Assembly (NCBI RefSeq): GCF_900113955.1
Contig: NZ_FORH01000007.1
Span: 62,001-126,000 of the forward strand
Length of the DNA stretch: 64,000 nt
Direction: 5' to 3'
Origin: Celeribacter neptunius
Lineage (GTDB): Bacteria; Pseudomonadota; Alphaproteobacteria; Rhodobacterales; Rhodobacteraceae
Below the pieces are notes generated by a model, which was not told the DNA's origin, did not search any database, and worked only from the letters and a program-made list of their open reading frames with translations. The stretch's first letter is position 1. Every line of letters begins with the position of its first letter. A program made the translations under genes and the position numbers. Shown piece by piece: positions 56,417 through 64,000 of the stretch.

Positions 56417-57196
56417 TCAGATCAGCCCGGTCAGCAGCCAATAGCCGCCGGTGAAATGCACGGTCAGGGTAAAGGCGTAAGCGGCCATGACCAGAAGCGC
56501 CTGATTGGGGCTGAGGCGGGCCTGTTTCGGACGATGCCGGTGCAACAGGCTCTGGAAACCGGCCGCGGCGAGGATGCCCATGGCAATGGAGTGATCTCGC
56601 AGCGCGGCCGAGGCAAAGGCGGCGCTCATGAAGACGGTGACGATCGGGCTCAGCTGCGGCCAGAAGGCGTCCGAGACGGCATGGACCACTCGGCCGCCGC
56701 CAAACGGCAGAAACGGCAGGAGCATGATGAAATTGAACGTGCCCAGCATGATGGCGAGGATGCGCATCAGGTTGGCGATGCCCGGCGCATGGGGCGCAAG
56801 CGCGTGGAACAGGCCGAAGGCCAGGACCATCGGCACGATGGCCAGCGCCGGCGCATAGAGCGCGGCAAAGCTTTCCTCGAGCGCGTGATCGAACGCCCGG
56901 TCGGAGCGCGGTCCGGACAGGTAAGGCAGGGGCACGAGGCGCACGCGGGCCACCTCATGGCCGATGAAACGACAGGCCAGCGCCGAGCCGTATTCATGCA
57001 GCAGCACCGCGAGCACGAAGCCGATGCCGAACAAGGGCGAGGTGAGGGCCGAGACCGCCACGGTGATGACAAAGCCGATCACAACGCCCGTGCCATCGAA
57101 ACCGCTTGCGGTGATCCGCCCGGCGCCGGGCAGCGGCGCGGTGACGAGCGGCAGGGCAAAAATGCCCAACGCGATGGCAAGGATGAGAAAACTCAT
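56417..57196 (-). CDS. M50-like membrane protein lacking key catalytic residues
   Basis: A 259-aa protein with about six membrane helices and the layout of site-2 (M50) proteases. The zinc motif, normally HExxH, reads HEYGSA near residue 67, so the second histidine is missing. The third-ligand motif, normally NxxPxxxLDGGR, reads FLPFGGGR, with glycine for the aspartate. It is therefore probably a non-proteolytic relative, or an unrelated protein that resembles one. It follows the hydrolase chain on the same strand with a 77-nt gap. Confidence 0.65.
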   Translation of the reverse strand: MSFLILAIALGIFALPLVTAPLPGAGRITASGFDGTGVVIGFVITVAVSALTSPLFGIGFVLAVLLHEYGSALACRFIGHEVARVRLVPLPYLSGPRSDRAFDHALEESFAALYAPALAIVPMVLAFGLFHALAPHAPGIANLMRILAIMLGTFNFIMLLPFLPFGGGRVVHAVSDAFWPQLSPIVTVFMSAAFASAALRDHSIAMGILAAAGFQSLLHRHRPKQARLSPNQALLVMAAYAFTLTVHFTGGYWLLTGLI

Positions 57197-57449
57197 GGCA
57201 ATTTACGGCGTTCACTTATCTTAAATGCTTGAGGTTTTGATGCGTCTGGAATGTGGCGAGAATGTGGCACATGCCCCGCCTGACCCGATGAAAGCCGCGA
57301 TCAACGCTCTGTTTCCATGTTTGCTACAGTGGCGAAATGGGCGAAAAATCAGGATGAAAGGCAAAAAATGCCCGGGCAAACGACAAGGGGGTGACTTGTC
57401 GTATTTGTGCCCTAATCTTGGGACAGCGCGAATTTGCCCGGAGGGGATC

Positions 57450-58070
57450 ATGAACAATACGGTTGAGAAACTTCGCGAAAGCCTTCGGGAACTGCAAGAC
57501 CAGCTTGAACGCGAGGCGATGGAGGCGCGCGAACGCTTCCAGTACCGGCTTTCGAACGGGCGGGTGATCTTCGAGGAAGAGGCGCGGCGGCGCGGGCGCC
57601 TGCTCAAGGTGCGCTGGTCGGTGTTCCTGCGCCGGGCGCGCCCCTGGGAGATCATCACCGCGCCGCTGATCTACGGGCTGATCGTGCCCTTCGTGCTCCT
57701 CGATCTCGCCGTGACGATCTATCAATGGGTCTGTTTCCCGGTCTACGGGCTGCCGAAGGTCGAGCGCAAAAAATATATCGCCGTCGACCGCCACAAGCTC
57801 ACCTATCTGAATTTCATGCAGAAGCTGAACTGTATCTATTGCGGCTATGGCAACGGGCTTCTGGCCTATGTGCGCGAGGTGGCCGGGCGCACGGAATATT
57901 ACTGGTGCCCGATCAAACACGCCCGGAACATGCCGGACCGGCATGACCATTATCAGGATTTCCTGGAATTCGGCGATGGCGAGAGCTGGGATGAGAAGTT
58001 CATCGACATGAAGGGGCGGGCGCGGGCTTGCGAAGATTGCGATGGCTGCGGTTCCGACGGTTGTCACTGA
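57450..58070 (+). CDS. Membrane-anchored protein with Cys-rich C-terminus
   Basis: A 206-aa protein of unknown function. It has an N-terminal coiled coil (residues 1-45: KLRESLRELQDQLEREAMEA), a basic patch, one or two membrane helices (ITAPLIYGLIVPFVLLDLAV, residues about 69-88) and a soluble cysteine-bearing region: CIYCGYGNG, YYWCPIKH, and a final CEDCDGCGSDGCH. The CxxC and C pairs suggest metal or redox binding. I recall similar proteins across marine Proteobacteria, without assigned function. The ATG at 57450 has CCGGAGGGGATC upstream. It is convergent with the GMC gene. Confidence 0.75.
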   Translation: MNNTVEKLRESLRELQDQLEREAMEARERFQYRLSNGRVIFEEEARRRGRLLKVRWSVFLRRARPWEIITAPLIYGLIVPFVLLDLAVTIYQWVCFPVYGLPKVERKKYIAVDRHKLTYLNFMQKLNCIYCGYGNGLLAYVREVAGRTEYYWCPIKHARNMPDRHDHYQDFLEFGDGESWDEKFIDMKGRARACEDCDGCGSDGCH

Positions 58071-58079
58071 CGCAGGATT

Positions 58080-59666
58080 TCAGCCGCGCGCCGGCGCCCC
58101 CATCATATCCGCCACATTTTCCGCGATCATCATCGTTGGCGCGTTGGTGTTGCCGGCAATGATGCAGGGCATGATCGAGGCATCGACCACGCGCAGCCCG
58201 CTCACGCCACGCAGCCGCGCCTCGGGATCGACCACAGATCCCGTGTCTGCCCCCATGCGACAGGTGCCGACCGGGTGGTAGATCGTTTCGGCGCGCGCGC
58301 GGATGTCGGCGATCAGCGCTTCATCGCTTTGGACTTCGGGGCCGGGCTCCAGCTCGGCTTTGACATGGCGGGTGAGGCTCGGCGCCTGCATCACCCTGCG
58401 GGCGATCTTGAACGCCTTGAGCAAGGTGTCCATGTCCTCGGGGTGGCTCAGGTAATTCGCATCGATCCGGGGAAGCGCCCGCGGATCGGGTGAGGCGAGT
58501 GTCACATGGCCGCGCGATTTCGGCAGCAGATCACAGACATGCAGGGTCATGCCATAGCCCCACGCGGTCTGGCGCCCGTGATCGCGCAGGAAGGCCGGCA
58601 GGAAATGGAATTGCAGGTTCGGGCGTGGCTGGTCGGCATCGGAGCGCACGAAGCCCCCGGCCTCGGCAACATTCGAGGTCAGATCGCCCCGGCGCTTGCG
58701 CGCGAATTGCCAGGCGCTGCGCAGCGCACGCGGCAGGTAAGAGGGCGCGATGCCGATCGGCAGGCGGTCGGCGGCGGCGCTCACCACGGTGATGTCGAGG
58801 TGATCGGCGAGATTGGCGCCGACCTCCGGCTGCTCGAAGAGCACATCGATGCCATGGTCTTTGAGCGTGGCGCCGGGGCCAATCCCCGAGAGCATGAGGA
58901 TCTGTGGGGTCTGCAGCGCGCCGGCGGACAGGATGACCTCGCCGCCGGGATTGAGCGGGACCTCGCGATCCGCAAGCGCAACACCCGTTGCCTGCCGGTC
59001 CCTGAACACGACGCGGGAGACCTGTGCTTCGGTGAGGATGTCGAGGTTCGGACGATGCCGCACCGGATCGAGAAAGGCGCGGGCGGAGGAAAAGCGTTGG
59101 CCGTTCTTCTGCGTCAATTGGTAAAGCCCGACGCCCTCCTGATCCGCACCATTGAAATCGCGCCGCTCGGGGTAGCCCAGCTCCACCCCGGCCTGCACGA
59201 AAGCCGTCGAAAGCGGATTGGGGCTGCGCAGATCGGACACAGACAGAGGTCCATCGCTGCTGTGGAACTCGTCGGCGATCTGGGCATTGGCCTCGAGCCG
59301 TTTGAACAGCTCGAATGCGCGCGGCCAGTCCCAAGCCTCGCCTGCCGCCTCGGCCCAACCGCGATAATCCTCGGGATGGCCGCGCATATAGATCATCGCA
59401 TTGATCGAGGAGGAGCCGCCCAGGGTCTTGCCGCGTGGCCAATAGAGGCTGCGGTGATTCAAGGCGGGATCGGGGGCGGTGTGATGGCCCCAGCTGAACC
59501 AGCCCATCCGCGCAATGGCGGCGATGCCCAGCGGGATGTGGATCAGCCGGTTTTTGTCACGCGGTCCGGCCTCGATCAGGCAGACCCGCTTCTCGGGGTC
59601 GGCCGAAAGCCGGTTGGCCATGACACAGCCCGCCGACCCGCCGCCGACAATGATATAATCGTACAT
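58080..59666 (-). CDS. GMC-family FAD oxidoreductase (choline-dehydrogenase-like)
   Basis: A 528-aa flavoprotein. The FAD motif is [18 protein letters not shown] at the N-terminus; GMC signatures [20 protein letters not shown] and [15 protein letters not shown] are present, and the active-site pair is HPVGTCRMG with the terminal [16 protein letters not shown] enzymes oxidise alcohols such as choline or long-chain alcohols; no bet genes adjoin, so the substrate is unknown. GGAGGAGAAGC precedes the ATG at 59666. Confidence 0.88.
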   Translation of the reverse strand: MYDYIIVGGGSAGCVMANRLSADPEKRVCLIEAGPRDKNRLIHIPLGIAAIARMGWFSWGHHTAPDPALNHRSLYWPRGKTLGGSSSINAMIYMRGHPEDYRGWAEAAGEAWDWPRAFELFKRLEANAQIADEFHSSDGPLSVSDLRSPNPLSTAFVQAGVELGYPERRDFNGADQEGVGLYQLTQKNGQRFSSARAFLDPVRHRPNLDILTEAQVSRVVFRDRQATGVALADREVPLNPGGEVILSAGALQTPQILMLSGIGPGATLKDHGIDVLFEQPEVGANLADHLDITVVSAAADRLPIGIAPSYLPRALRSAWQFARKRRGDLTSNVAEAGGFVRSDADQPRPNLQFHFLPAFLRDHGRQTAWGYGMTLHVCDLLPKSRGHVTLASPDPRALPRIDANYLSHPEDMDTLLKAFKIARRVMQAPSLTRHVKAELEPGPEVQSDEALIADIRARAETIYHPVGTCRMGADTGSVVDPEARLRGVSGLRVVDASIMPCIIAGNTNAPTMMIAENVADMMGAPARG

Positions 59667-59739
59667 GCCGCTTCTCCTCCGCGCGCCACACGGGGGAAGG
59701 CTACACCAGCTTTGCCGCATGTCCCAAAGGACGTCGCGT

Positions 59740-59775
59740 CAGGTTCAGGAGCAAGTTCAGGGCCAGGTTCAGAGG
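59740..59775. repeat. 12-bp tandem repeat spanning the histidine-phosphatase stop codon
   Basis: Three copies of a 12-bp unit (CARGTTCAG plus 3 nt) at 59740-59751, 59752-59763 and 59764-59775. On the minus strand each unit carries TGA in the frame of the histidine phosphatase, so in-frame stops recur at 59771, 59759 and 59747. Confidence 0.75.
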
Positions 59776-60350
59776 GGGGGCATCTCTTCCAGCGGCGTCC
59801 AGCCGAACAGGAGTGCGCGGCTTTCCGGATCAAAGGCGAAAAGATTGCCGCCACCTGCGGGTTGATCGGCGTCGCGCGAGATCGGTTTGCCTGCGAGCGA
59901 CAACATCAACAGCGTGCCGACCCCGCCATGGCCACAGATCAGCACGTCGCCCGTCTCATGGCCGTCGAGCACTTGACCGACCGCGGCGATGACGCGTGCC
60001 TGCGCCCGGCGTGCCGGCTCCCAGCCGCGGATGCTCTTGTCCGGGTGCGCGAAGAACGCGTCGGCCACCGCCTCGAACTCCTCGGGCGGCAGAAAGCCGG
60101 TGGCGGAACGGTCGTTCTCATGCAACTCGGGAAAGGCGGTCAGCGGCAGGGATTTGGCCTCGGCAAAATGCGCCGCCGTCTCCATCGCCTTGCTCTCGGT
60201 CGAGCTGACGATGCGGGTGATTTTTCGGTGCCATGACATGGAAAGGGCCGCCTCCAATCGGAGACGGCCCTGATGATTGAGACCCCAGCGGGGCACCGGA
60301 ACCTGCCTGTCCAACGCGATCTGCGGATGGGACAGGTAGAAGACCCGCAT
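59769..60350 (-). CDS. Histidine-phosphatase-superfamily protein, atypical RHG motif
   Basis: A 193-aa phosphoglycerate-mutase-like protein. The usual RHG motif is replaced by YLSHPQIALD at residues 5-14, keeping the catalytic histidine but losing the arginine. Later conserved features are SSTESKAMETA and the second histidine motif ICGHGGVGTLL. It could still be active with reduced phosphate binding, or could have changed substrate. Its ATG overlaps the fabI stop (TGATG), so it is translated coupled to fabI. Confidence 0.8.
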   Translation of the reverse strand: MRVFYLSHPQIALDRQVPVPRWGLNHQGRLRLEAALSMSWHRKITRIVSSTESKAMETAAHFAEAKSLPLTAFPELHENDRSATGFLPPEEFEAVADAFFAHPDKSIRGWEPARRAQARVIAAVGQVLDGHETGDVLICGHGGVGTLLMLSLAGKPISRDADQPAGGGNLFAFDPESRALLFGWTPLEEMPPL

Positions 60351-61138
60351 CAGATATTTTCGATCCGCGGCATGCCCATGATGTGATAGCCGCCATCGAC
60401 GCGGATGATCTCGCCGGTGGTGAAGGCACCACCGTCTGAGGCGAGATAGACCGCCGTGGCGCCGACCGCCTCAAGCGTTGCGTTCGACTGCAAAGGCGCG
60501 TTGCTTTCGGCGTGTTTATAGGTCCGGCGCGCACCGCCGATGGCGGAGCCGGCGAGCGTTTTCATCGGACCGGGAGAGATCGCGTTGACGCGGATGCCCT
60601 CGGGGCCGAGATCGTTGGCGAGGTAGCGCACGGAGCTTTCCAGAGCGGCTTTGGCAACCCCCATGACATTGTAGTTCGGCACGACCTTGTTCGAGCCTTC
60701 GAAAGTGAGCGTCATCAGCGTGCCGCCATTCGTCATCAGCGCGGAGGCGCGTTTGGCAACATCGATGAAGCTGAAACACGAGATATGCAGCGAATTCTTG
60801 AAATTCGCCTCGGTGGTGTCGCGGAACCGGCCGGTGAGTTCGGATTTGTCCGAATAGGCAATGGCGTGTACCACGAAATCGAGGCTGCCCCATTTGTCTT
60901 TCAGAGCGCCGAAGGCCTCGTCCATCTGTTCGGGATTGGTGACATCGACATCGACCATGGTGTCGGAGCCGACGGAGGCCGCGAGCGGTTCCAAGCGTTT
61001 GCCGAATGCCTCGCCCTGATAGGTGAAGGCCAGTTCCGCGCCCTCATCGGCACAGGCTTTCGCGATGCCCCAGGCGATGGAGCGTTCATTGGCGACGCCC
61101 ATGACGAGCCCGCGTTTGCCTTTGAGAAGATCAGCCAT
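60350..61138 (-). CDS. fabI: Enoyl-[acyl-carrier-protein] reductase FabI
   Basis: A 262-aa NADH-dependent enoyl-ACP reductase of type II fatty-acid synthesis. The FabI-type cofactor motif GVANERSIAWGIA is present, and the catalytic Tyr-x6-Lys is YNVMGVAK near residue 155. LTFEGSNKVVPNYN and ISPGPMKTLAGSAI match the family. GGGAGCTGAC precedes the ATG. It is separated from fabB by 374 nt with structured repeats and a terminator, so it has its own promoter, and is coupled to the downstream histidine phosphatase. Confidence 0.94.
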   Translation of the reverse strand: MADLLKGKRGLVMGVANERSIAWGIAKACADEGAELAFTYQGEAFGKRLEPLAASVGSDTMVDVDVTNPEQMDEAFGALKDKWGSLDFVVHAIAYSDKSELTGRFRDTTEANFKNSLHISCFSFIDVAKRASALMTNGGTLMTLTFEGSNKVVPNYNVMGVAKAALESSVRYLANDLGPEGIRVNAISPGPMKTLAGSAIGGARRTYKHAESNAPLQSNATLEAVGATAVYLASDGGAFTTGEIIRVDGGYHIMGMPRIENI

Positions 61139-61353
61139 GTCAGCTCCCGTATTTCATTTGCGGTTTGTTTGGCCTGTTTGGCTCTTGGGGTCAAGGTTTT
61201 GGGGGAGGGTCAGCTTTGTGGACGGAGGGGACGTTGGCGTCTTTGGCATCAAGCCGTGACCAGCCTGTCCGTGGGGTGGCGCTCACACGATTGAGCAAGG
61301 CACTTTATGGCGCCAAGTACATCCATCATTTGAGGTCATTGCGAGCTCAGAAT

Positions 61354-61413
61354 GCGCCAGCCCGCCGGGACGGGCAGGCGCAGGCGCGGCGGCCTTCGGC
61401 CTCGTTCCGCGCC
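61354..61413. repeat. Paired palindromic element between fabI and fabB
   Basis: Two adjacent GC-rich hairpins. The first pairs GCGCC (61354-61358) and CCCG (61361-61364) with CGGG (61371-61374) and GGCGC (61377-61381). The second pairs GGCGCGG (61383-61389) with CCGCGCC (61407-61413) and has an inner GGCC-TTC-GGCC at 61391-61401. This looks like a REP-like repeated element; whether it recurs elsewhere in the genome cannot be seen. The rest of the 374-nt gap holds nothing clear. Confidence 0.6.
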
Positions 61414-61462
61414 AGAAGGGTCAACGTCCCCAAAGGGCTCATTCTCACCGCTCTCCAAGGAA

Positions 61463-61490
61463 ACGGCCACGCCCTTTCGAGCATGGCCGT
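61463..61490 (-). terminator. Intrinsic terminator of fabA-fabB
   Basis: A 10-bp stem with one G-U pair (ACGGCCACGC at 61463-61472, GCATGGCCGT at 61481-61490) and an 8-nt loop, followed on the minus strand by TTTCCTT. It lies 22 nt past the fabB stop. Confidence 0.82.
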
Positions 61491-61512
61491 ACATTCAATC
61501 CTGAGGCAATTC

Positions 61513-62742
61513 TCAGCCGAGGTATTTCGACATCAGCATCGAGCCATTGGTGCCGCCGAACCCAAACGAGTTGGTCATAACCGTATCAAGGCCCGCATTT
61601 TCCACCAGTTTGGTGGCAATCTCGCCGTCGAGGATCGCCGGATCGAGCGTCTCGACGTTGATCGACGGGATGATGAAATCGTTCTGAAGCGCCAGGAGGC
61701 AATAGACGGCCTCTTGCGCGCCGGTCGCGCCTTGGCTGTGGCCGGTCATCGATTTCGTCGAGGAAATCACCGGGCTTGCGCCTTCGCCGAACACCCGGCG
61801 CACGGCTTCCACCTCGCCGACATCGCCGACGGGGGTCGAGGTGCCATGGGCGTTGATATAATCGACCTTGCGGCCTTCCGGCAGGGTGGAGAGCGCCAGA
61901 CGCATCGCGCGCTCGCCGCCTTCGCCGGAGGGGGCGACCATGTCGGCGCCGTCGGAGGTGGCGGCAAAACCGGTCACTTCGGCATAGATCTTGGCGCCGC
62001 GGGCCTTCGCGTGTTCCAGCTCTTCGAGCACCAGAATGGCGCCGCCGCCGGAGATCACGAAACCGTCGCGATTGGCATCAAAGGCGCGGGAGGCTTTTTC
62101 CGGCGTGTCGTTGAATTTCGAGGACATCGCGCCCATCGCGTCAAACAGGCAGGACAGCGTCCAGTCGAGCTCTTCGCCACCACCTGCGAACATCACGTCC
62201 TGCTTGCCCATCATGATCTGCTCGGAGGCCGAACCGATGCAATGCAGCGAGGTCGAGCAGGCCGAGGTGATCGAATAGTTGATCCCCTTGATCTGATAGG
62301 CGGTCGCGAGGTTGGCGGAAATCGTCGACCCCATGCATTTCGGCACCGCGAAAGGCCCGACGCGCTTGGTCGACATGGTCTTCAATACGGATTGATGCGC
62401 CGTGAGCATGGCCGAGGTGGACGGGCCGCCGGAACCGGCAATCAGACCGGTGCGCGGGTTCACCACGTCGCTTTCCTCGAGGCCTGCGTCGGCGATGGCC
62501 TGACCCATGGCGATATGGGCATAGGCGGCACCCGGTCCCATGAAGCGCAGGGCGCGTTTGTCGACATGTTCCTTGATGTCGAGATCGATGGCCCCGGCAA
62601 TCTGGGACCGGAACCCGTATTCCTTCATGTCCTCATTGGCGGTGATGCCGGATTTCCCGGCTTTCAACGAGGCCAGCACCTCTTCGGCATTGTTGCCGAT
62701 GGAGGAGACAATCCCCAGACCTGTAACGACGACGCGACGCAT
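61513..62742 (-). CDS. fabB: Beta-ketoacyl-ACP synthase I FabB
   Basis: A 409-aa condensing enzyme that elongates unsaturated fatty-acid intermediates. The catalytic cysteine is in SACSTSLHCIG (about residue 161), and the two histidines are in NAHGTSTPVGD and TGHSQGATG. The FabB rather than FabF type is indicated by length and by its pairing with fabA. GGAAGGAACACGCC precedes the ATG. It follows fabA with a 68-nt gap on the same strand. Confidence 0.94.
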   Translation of the reverse strand: MRRVVVTGLGIVSSIGNNAEEVLASLKAGKSGITANEDMKEYGFRSQIAGAIDLDIKEHVDKRALRFMGPGAAYAHIAMGQAIADAGLEESDVVNPRTGLIAGSGGPSTSAMLTAHQSVLKTMSTKRVGPFAVPKCMGSTISANLATAYQIKGINYSITSACSTSLHCIGSASEQIMMGKQDVMFAGGGEELDWTLSCLFDAMGAMSSKFNDTPEKASRAFDANRDGFVISGGGAILVLEELEHAKARGAKIYAEVTGFAATSDGADMVAPSGEGGERAMRLALSTLPEGRKVDYINAHGTSTPVGDVGEVEAVRRVFGEGASPVISSTKSMTGHSQGATGAQEAVYCLLALQNDFIIPSINVETLDPAILDGEIATKLVENAGLDTVMTNSFGFGGTNGSMLMSKYLG

Positions 62743-62810
62743 GGCGTGTTCCTTCCCTGTGTATCTGTGCGACCCGGAGACCCGGGTCTTGTCTCACTTT
62801 AGCCGACGGA

Positions 62811-63320
62811 TCAGCTCTCCGAGAGCGCGACTTTCATATCCTTGACCTGATAGATCACTTCGCCATCGGCCTCGACGATGCCGTCCGCGACGCCCATGGT
62901 GAGGCGGCGGGTCTGGATCGCCTTGGTGAAATCGATCTTGTAGGTCAGCATTTTACGGTCCGGGCGCACCATGCCGGTGAGTTTCACTTCGCCGACGCCA
63001 AGCGCATAGCCACGGCCCTGCCAGCCGCGCCAGCCGAGGTTGAAACCGGTGAGCTGCCACAGACCGTCGAGGCCGAGACAGCCGGGCATGATCGGGTTGC
63101 CGGGGAAATGGCATTCAAAGAACCACAGCTCGGGCGTGATGTCGAACTCGGCCACGATATGGCCTTTGCCATGGGCGCCGCCATCGGCGGAGACCTCGGT
63201 GATCCGGTCCATCATCAGCATCGGCGGCGCCGGGAGCTGGGCATTGCCCGGGCCGAACAATTCGCCGGCTGCACATTTCAGCAGGTCTTCCTTGGTGAAA
63301 CTCGTGGGATAGTCGGCCAT
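62811..63320 (-). CDS. fabA: 3-hydroxydecanoyl-ACP dehydratase/isomerase FabA
   Basis: A 169-aa hot-dog enzyme that makes the cis-3-decenoyl branch of unsaturated fatty-acid synthesis. Active-site residues are in [20 protein letters not shown], with catalytic His in ECHFPG and Asp in GLDGLW. The ATG at 63320 gives the standard family length; a further in-frame start at 63398 is not needed. It forms an operon with fabB and is divergent from irr. Confidence 0.95.
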   Translation of the reverse strand: MADYPTSFTKEDLLKCAAGELFGPGNAQLPAPPMLMMDRITEVSADGGAHGKGHIVAEFDITPELWFFECHFPGNPIMPGCLGLDGLWQLTGFNLGWRGWQGRGYALGVGEVKLTGMVRPDRKMLTYKIDFTKAIQTRRLTMGVADGIVEADGEVIYQVKDMKVALSES

Positions 63321-63481
63321 CGCGGGAACCCTTGCTTTCTCTAATTCTTCAAAGTCACACCCCTCTATCACCGTGGCGCCCAAGCGCGCAAGGCGCAACA
63401 GGGGGGATCAAAAGCGGTGTTTTCGCCCGGTCCGCCTCGGCATCCTACCGGGCGCGGTAAACCTATATCAGGCATTTGCGA

Positions 63482-63511
63482 TTGAATTTGACCGGGCTTC
63501 CGCCCTATATT
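63482..63511 (+). promoter_or_regulatory. Probable irr promoter
   Basis: TTGAAT at 63482-63487 and TATATT at 63506-63511, spaced 18 bp, 28 nt before the irr ATG. The 219-bp divergent region must also hold the fabA promoter; no ICE-box or FabR-like site was recognised with confidence. Confidence 0.5.
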
Positions 63512-63539
63512 GACCGCTGTAGCTAGGAAATGAACGCAC

Positions 63540-63974
63540 ATGACCCAGATTGCAGAGACTGAAATCCGCCGCGGCGAGGCCTGGCTGGCCCATGGCGGTG
63601 TCCGCCCGACGCGTCAGCGTGTCACGTTGGCCACGCTTCTGGTCGGCGATGGGCATGACCGGCATGTCACCGCCGAGAGCCTGTTCGACGCGGCGCGGGA
63701 TGCGGGCGAGAAAGTCTCTCTGGCCACCGTGTACAACACGCTTCGGGCGTTTTGTCAGGCCGGGTTGATGCAAGAGGTGACGGTCGATGGGTCGCGCAGC
63801 TACTTTGACACCAATATGGACGAGCATCCGCATTTCTTCTGGGAAGACAACGGCGCTCTGACCGATGCGCCGGCGCATGAGCTGAAGATTCAAAGCCTGC
63901 CGCAGCCGCCCGAAGGCATGGAGATTGCCTCGGTCGATGTGGTGATCCGGCTGCGTCCGAAAGCCAAGCACTGA
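63540..63974 (+). CDS. irr: Fur-family iron response regulator Irr
   Basis: A 144-aa Fur-family regulator of the Irr branch, which senses haem status in Alphaproteobacteria. The winged helix has GGVRPTRQRVTLATLL and KVSLATVYNTLRAFCQAGL. The Irr-type histidine-rich site DEHPHFFWEDNG replaces the Fur HHDH motif, and the C-terminal CxxC zinc pairs of Fur are absent, as expected. AGGAAATG lies before the ATG. The fabA-irr divergence is common in Rhodobacteraceae. Confidence 0.92.
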   Translation: MTQIAETEIRRGEAWLAHGGVRPTRQRVTLATLLVGDGHDRHVTAESLFDAARDAGEKVSLATVYNTLRAFCQAGLMQEVTVDGSRSYFDTNMDEHPHFFWEDNGALTDAPAHELKIQSLPQPPEGMEIASVDVVIRLRPKAKH

Positions 63975-64000
63975 TACGCCTTCTGTCTCTGCGCCTGACC

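Noticed and set aside
63488-63511. TTGACC/TATATT as the irr promoter pair
   Set aside because: The spacing is only 12 bp; TTGAAT six bases upstream gives a workable 18-bp spacing instead.

Overview
The window is a 64 kb, GC-rich, densely packed stretch of chromosome. It looks alphaproteobacterial and most likely Rhodobacteraceae (Roseobacter group). Supporting markers are an Irr-type Fur regulator next to fabA/fabB, a class I lysyl-tRNA synthetase, an NDUFS4-like complex I accessory subunit, the rhizobial-type rhamnose locus with a bifunctional aldolase/dehydrogenase RhaD, and a CtrA-like response regulator. A glucosylglycerol-phosphate synthase operon suggests a marine or salt-exposed lifestyle. 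No rRNA, tRNA, CRISPR array, IS element, integrase or complete prophage was seen. The first gene is cut by the window edge.

Layout. 1-8.6 kb: L-rhamnose locus. The repressor rhaR and transporter genes rhaS, rhaT, rhaP and rhaQ (partial) read leftward; rhaD and rhaI read rightward from a shared operator region. 8.7-13 kb: a MacB-like exporter (adaptor, FtsX-type permease, ATPase). 13-18.7 kb: tamB and tamA, overlapping by 4 nt. 18.9-21.6 kb: PhnA-like protein, TPR-methyltransferase, cold-shock protein and an orphan BrnA-like protein. 21.7-24.9 kb: ettA flanked by an unknown gene and an HNH endonuclease gene. 24.9-35.5 kb: MarR-GNAT regulator, nadD, Tat-exported DacB, DsbA-like and TerB-like proteins, lysS, a VOC protein, a CHAD protein, a phage-tailspike-like beta-helix protein and a HugZ-like protein. 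35.6-39.2 kb: an atypical CtrA-like response regulator divergent from a monooxygenase-rhodanese pair, then two poorly known proteins.

39.3-45.4 kb: uvrB translationally coupled to an Mrr-type endonuclease, an NDUFS4-like subunit, a MYG1-like protein and a membrane diguanylate cyclase. 46-49.5 kb: gpsA-ggpP-ggpS. These three tightly packed genes together make glycerol-3-phosphate, condense it with ADP-glucose and dephosphorylate the product to the compatible solute glucosylglycerol. 49.5-61 kb: M23 peptidase, acetyl-CoA hydrolase/CoA-transferase, a 62-aa protein, Tet-type efflux pump, three overlapping alpha/beta-hydrolases, an inactive-looking M50-like membrane protein, a cysteine-rich membrane protein, a GMC oxidoreductase and a histidine phosphatase coupled to fabI. 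61-64 kb: fabB, fabA and divergent irr.

Most notable are the glucosylglycerol operon, the tailspike-like protein (possibly a gene-transfer-agent fibre), the phosphorylation-impaired CtrA-like regulator with TTAACCAT sites upstream, the uvrB-mrr coupling, the chain of hydrolase genes with NTGA overlaps (one implying a CTG start), and two unrelated genes whose stop codon lies in a tandem repeat that repeats the stop in frame. All functional calls come from reading motifs and context; no database search was run.
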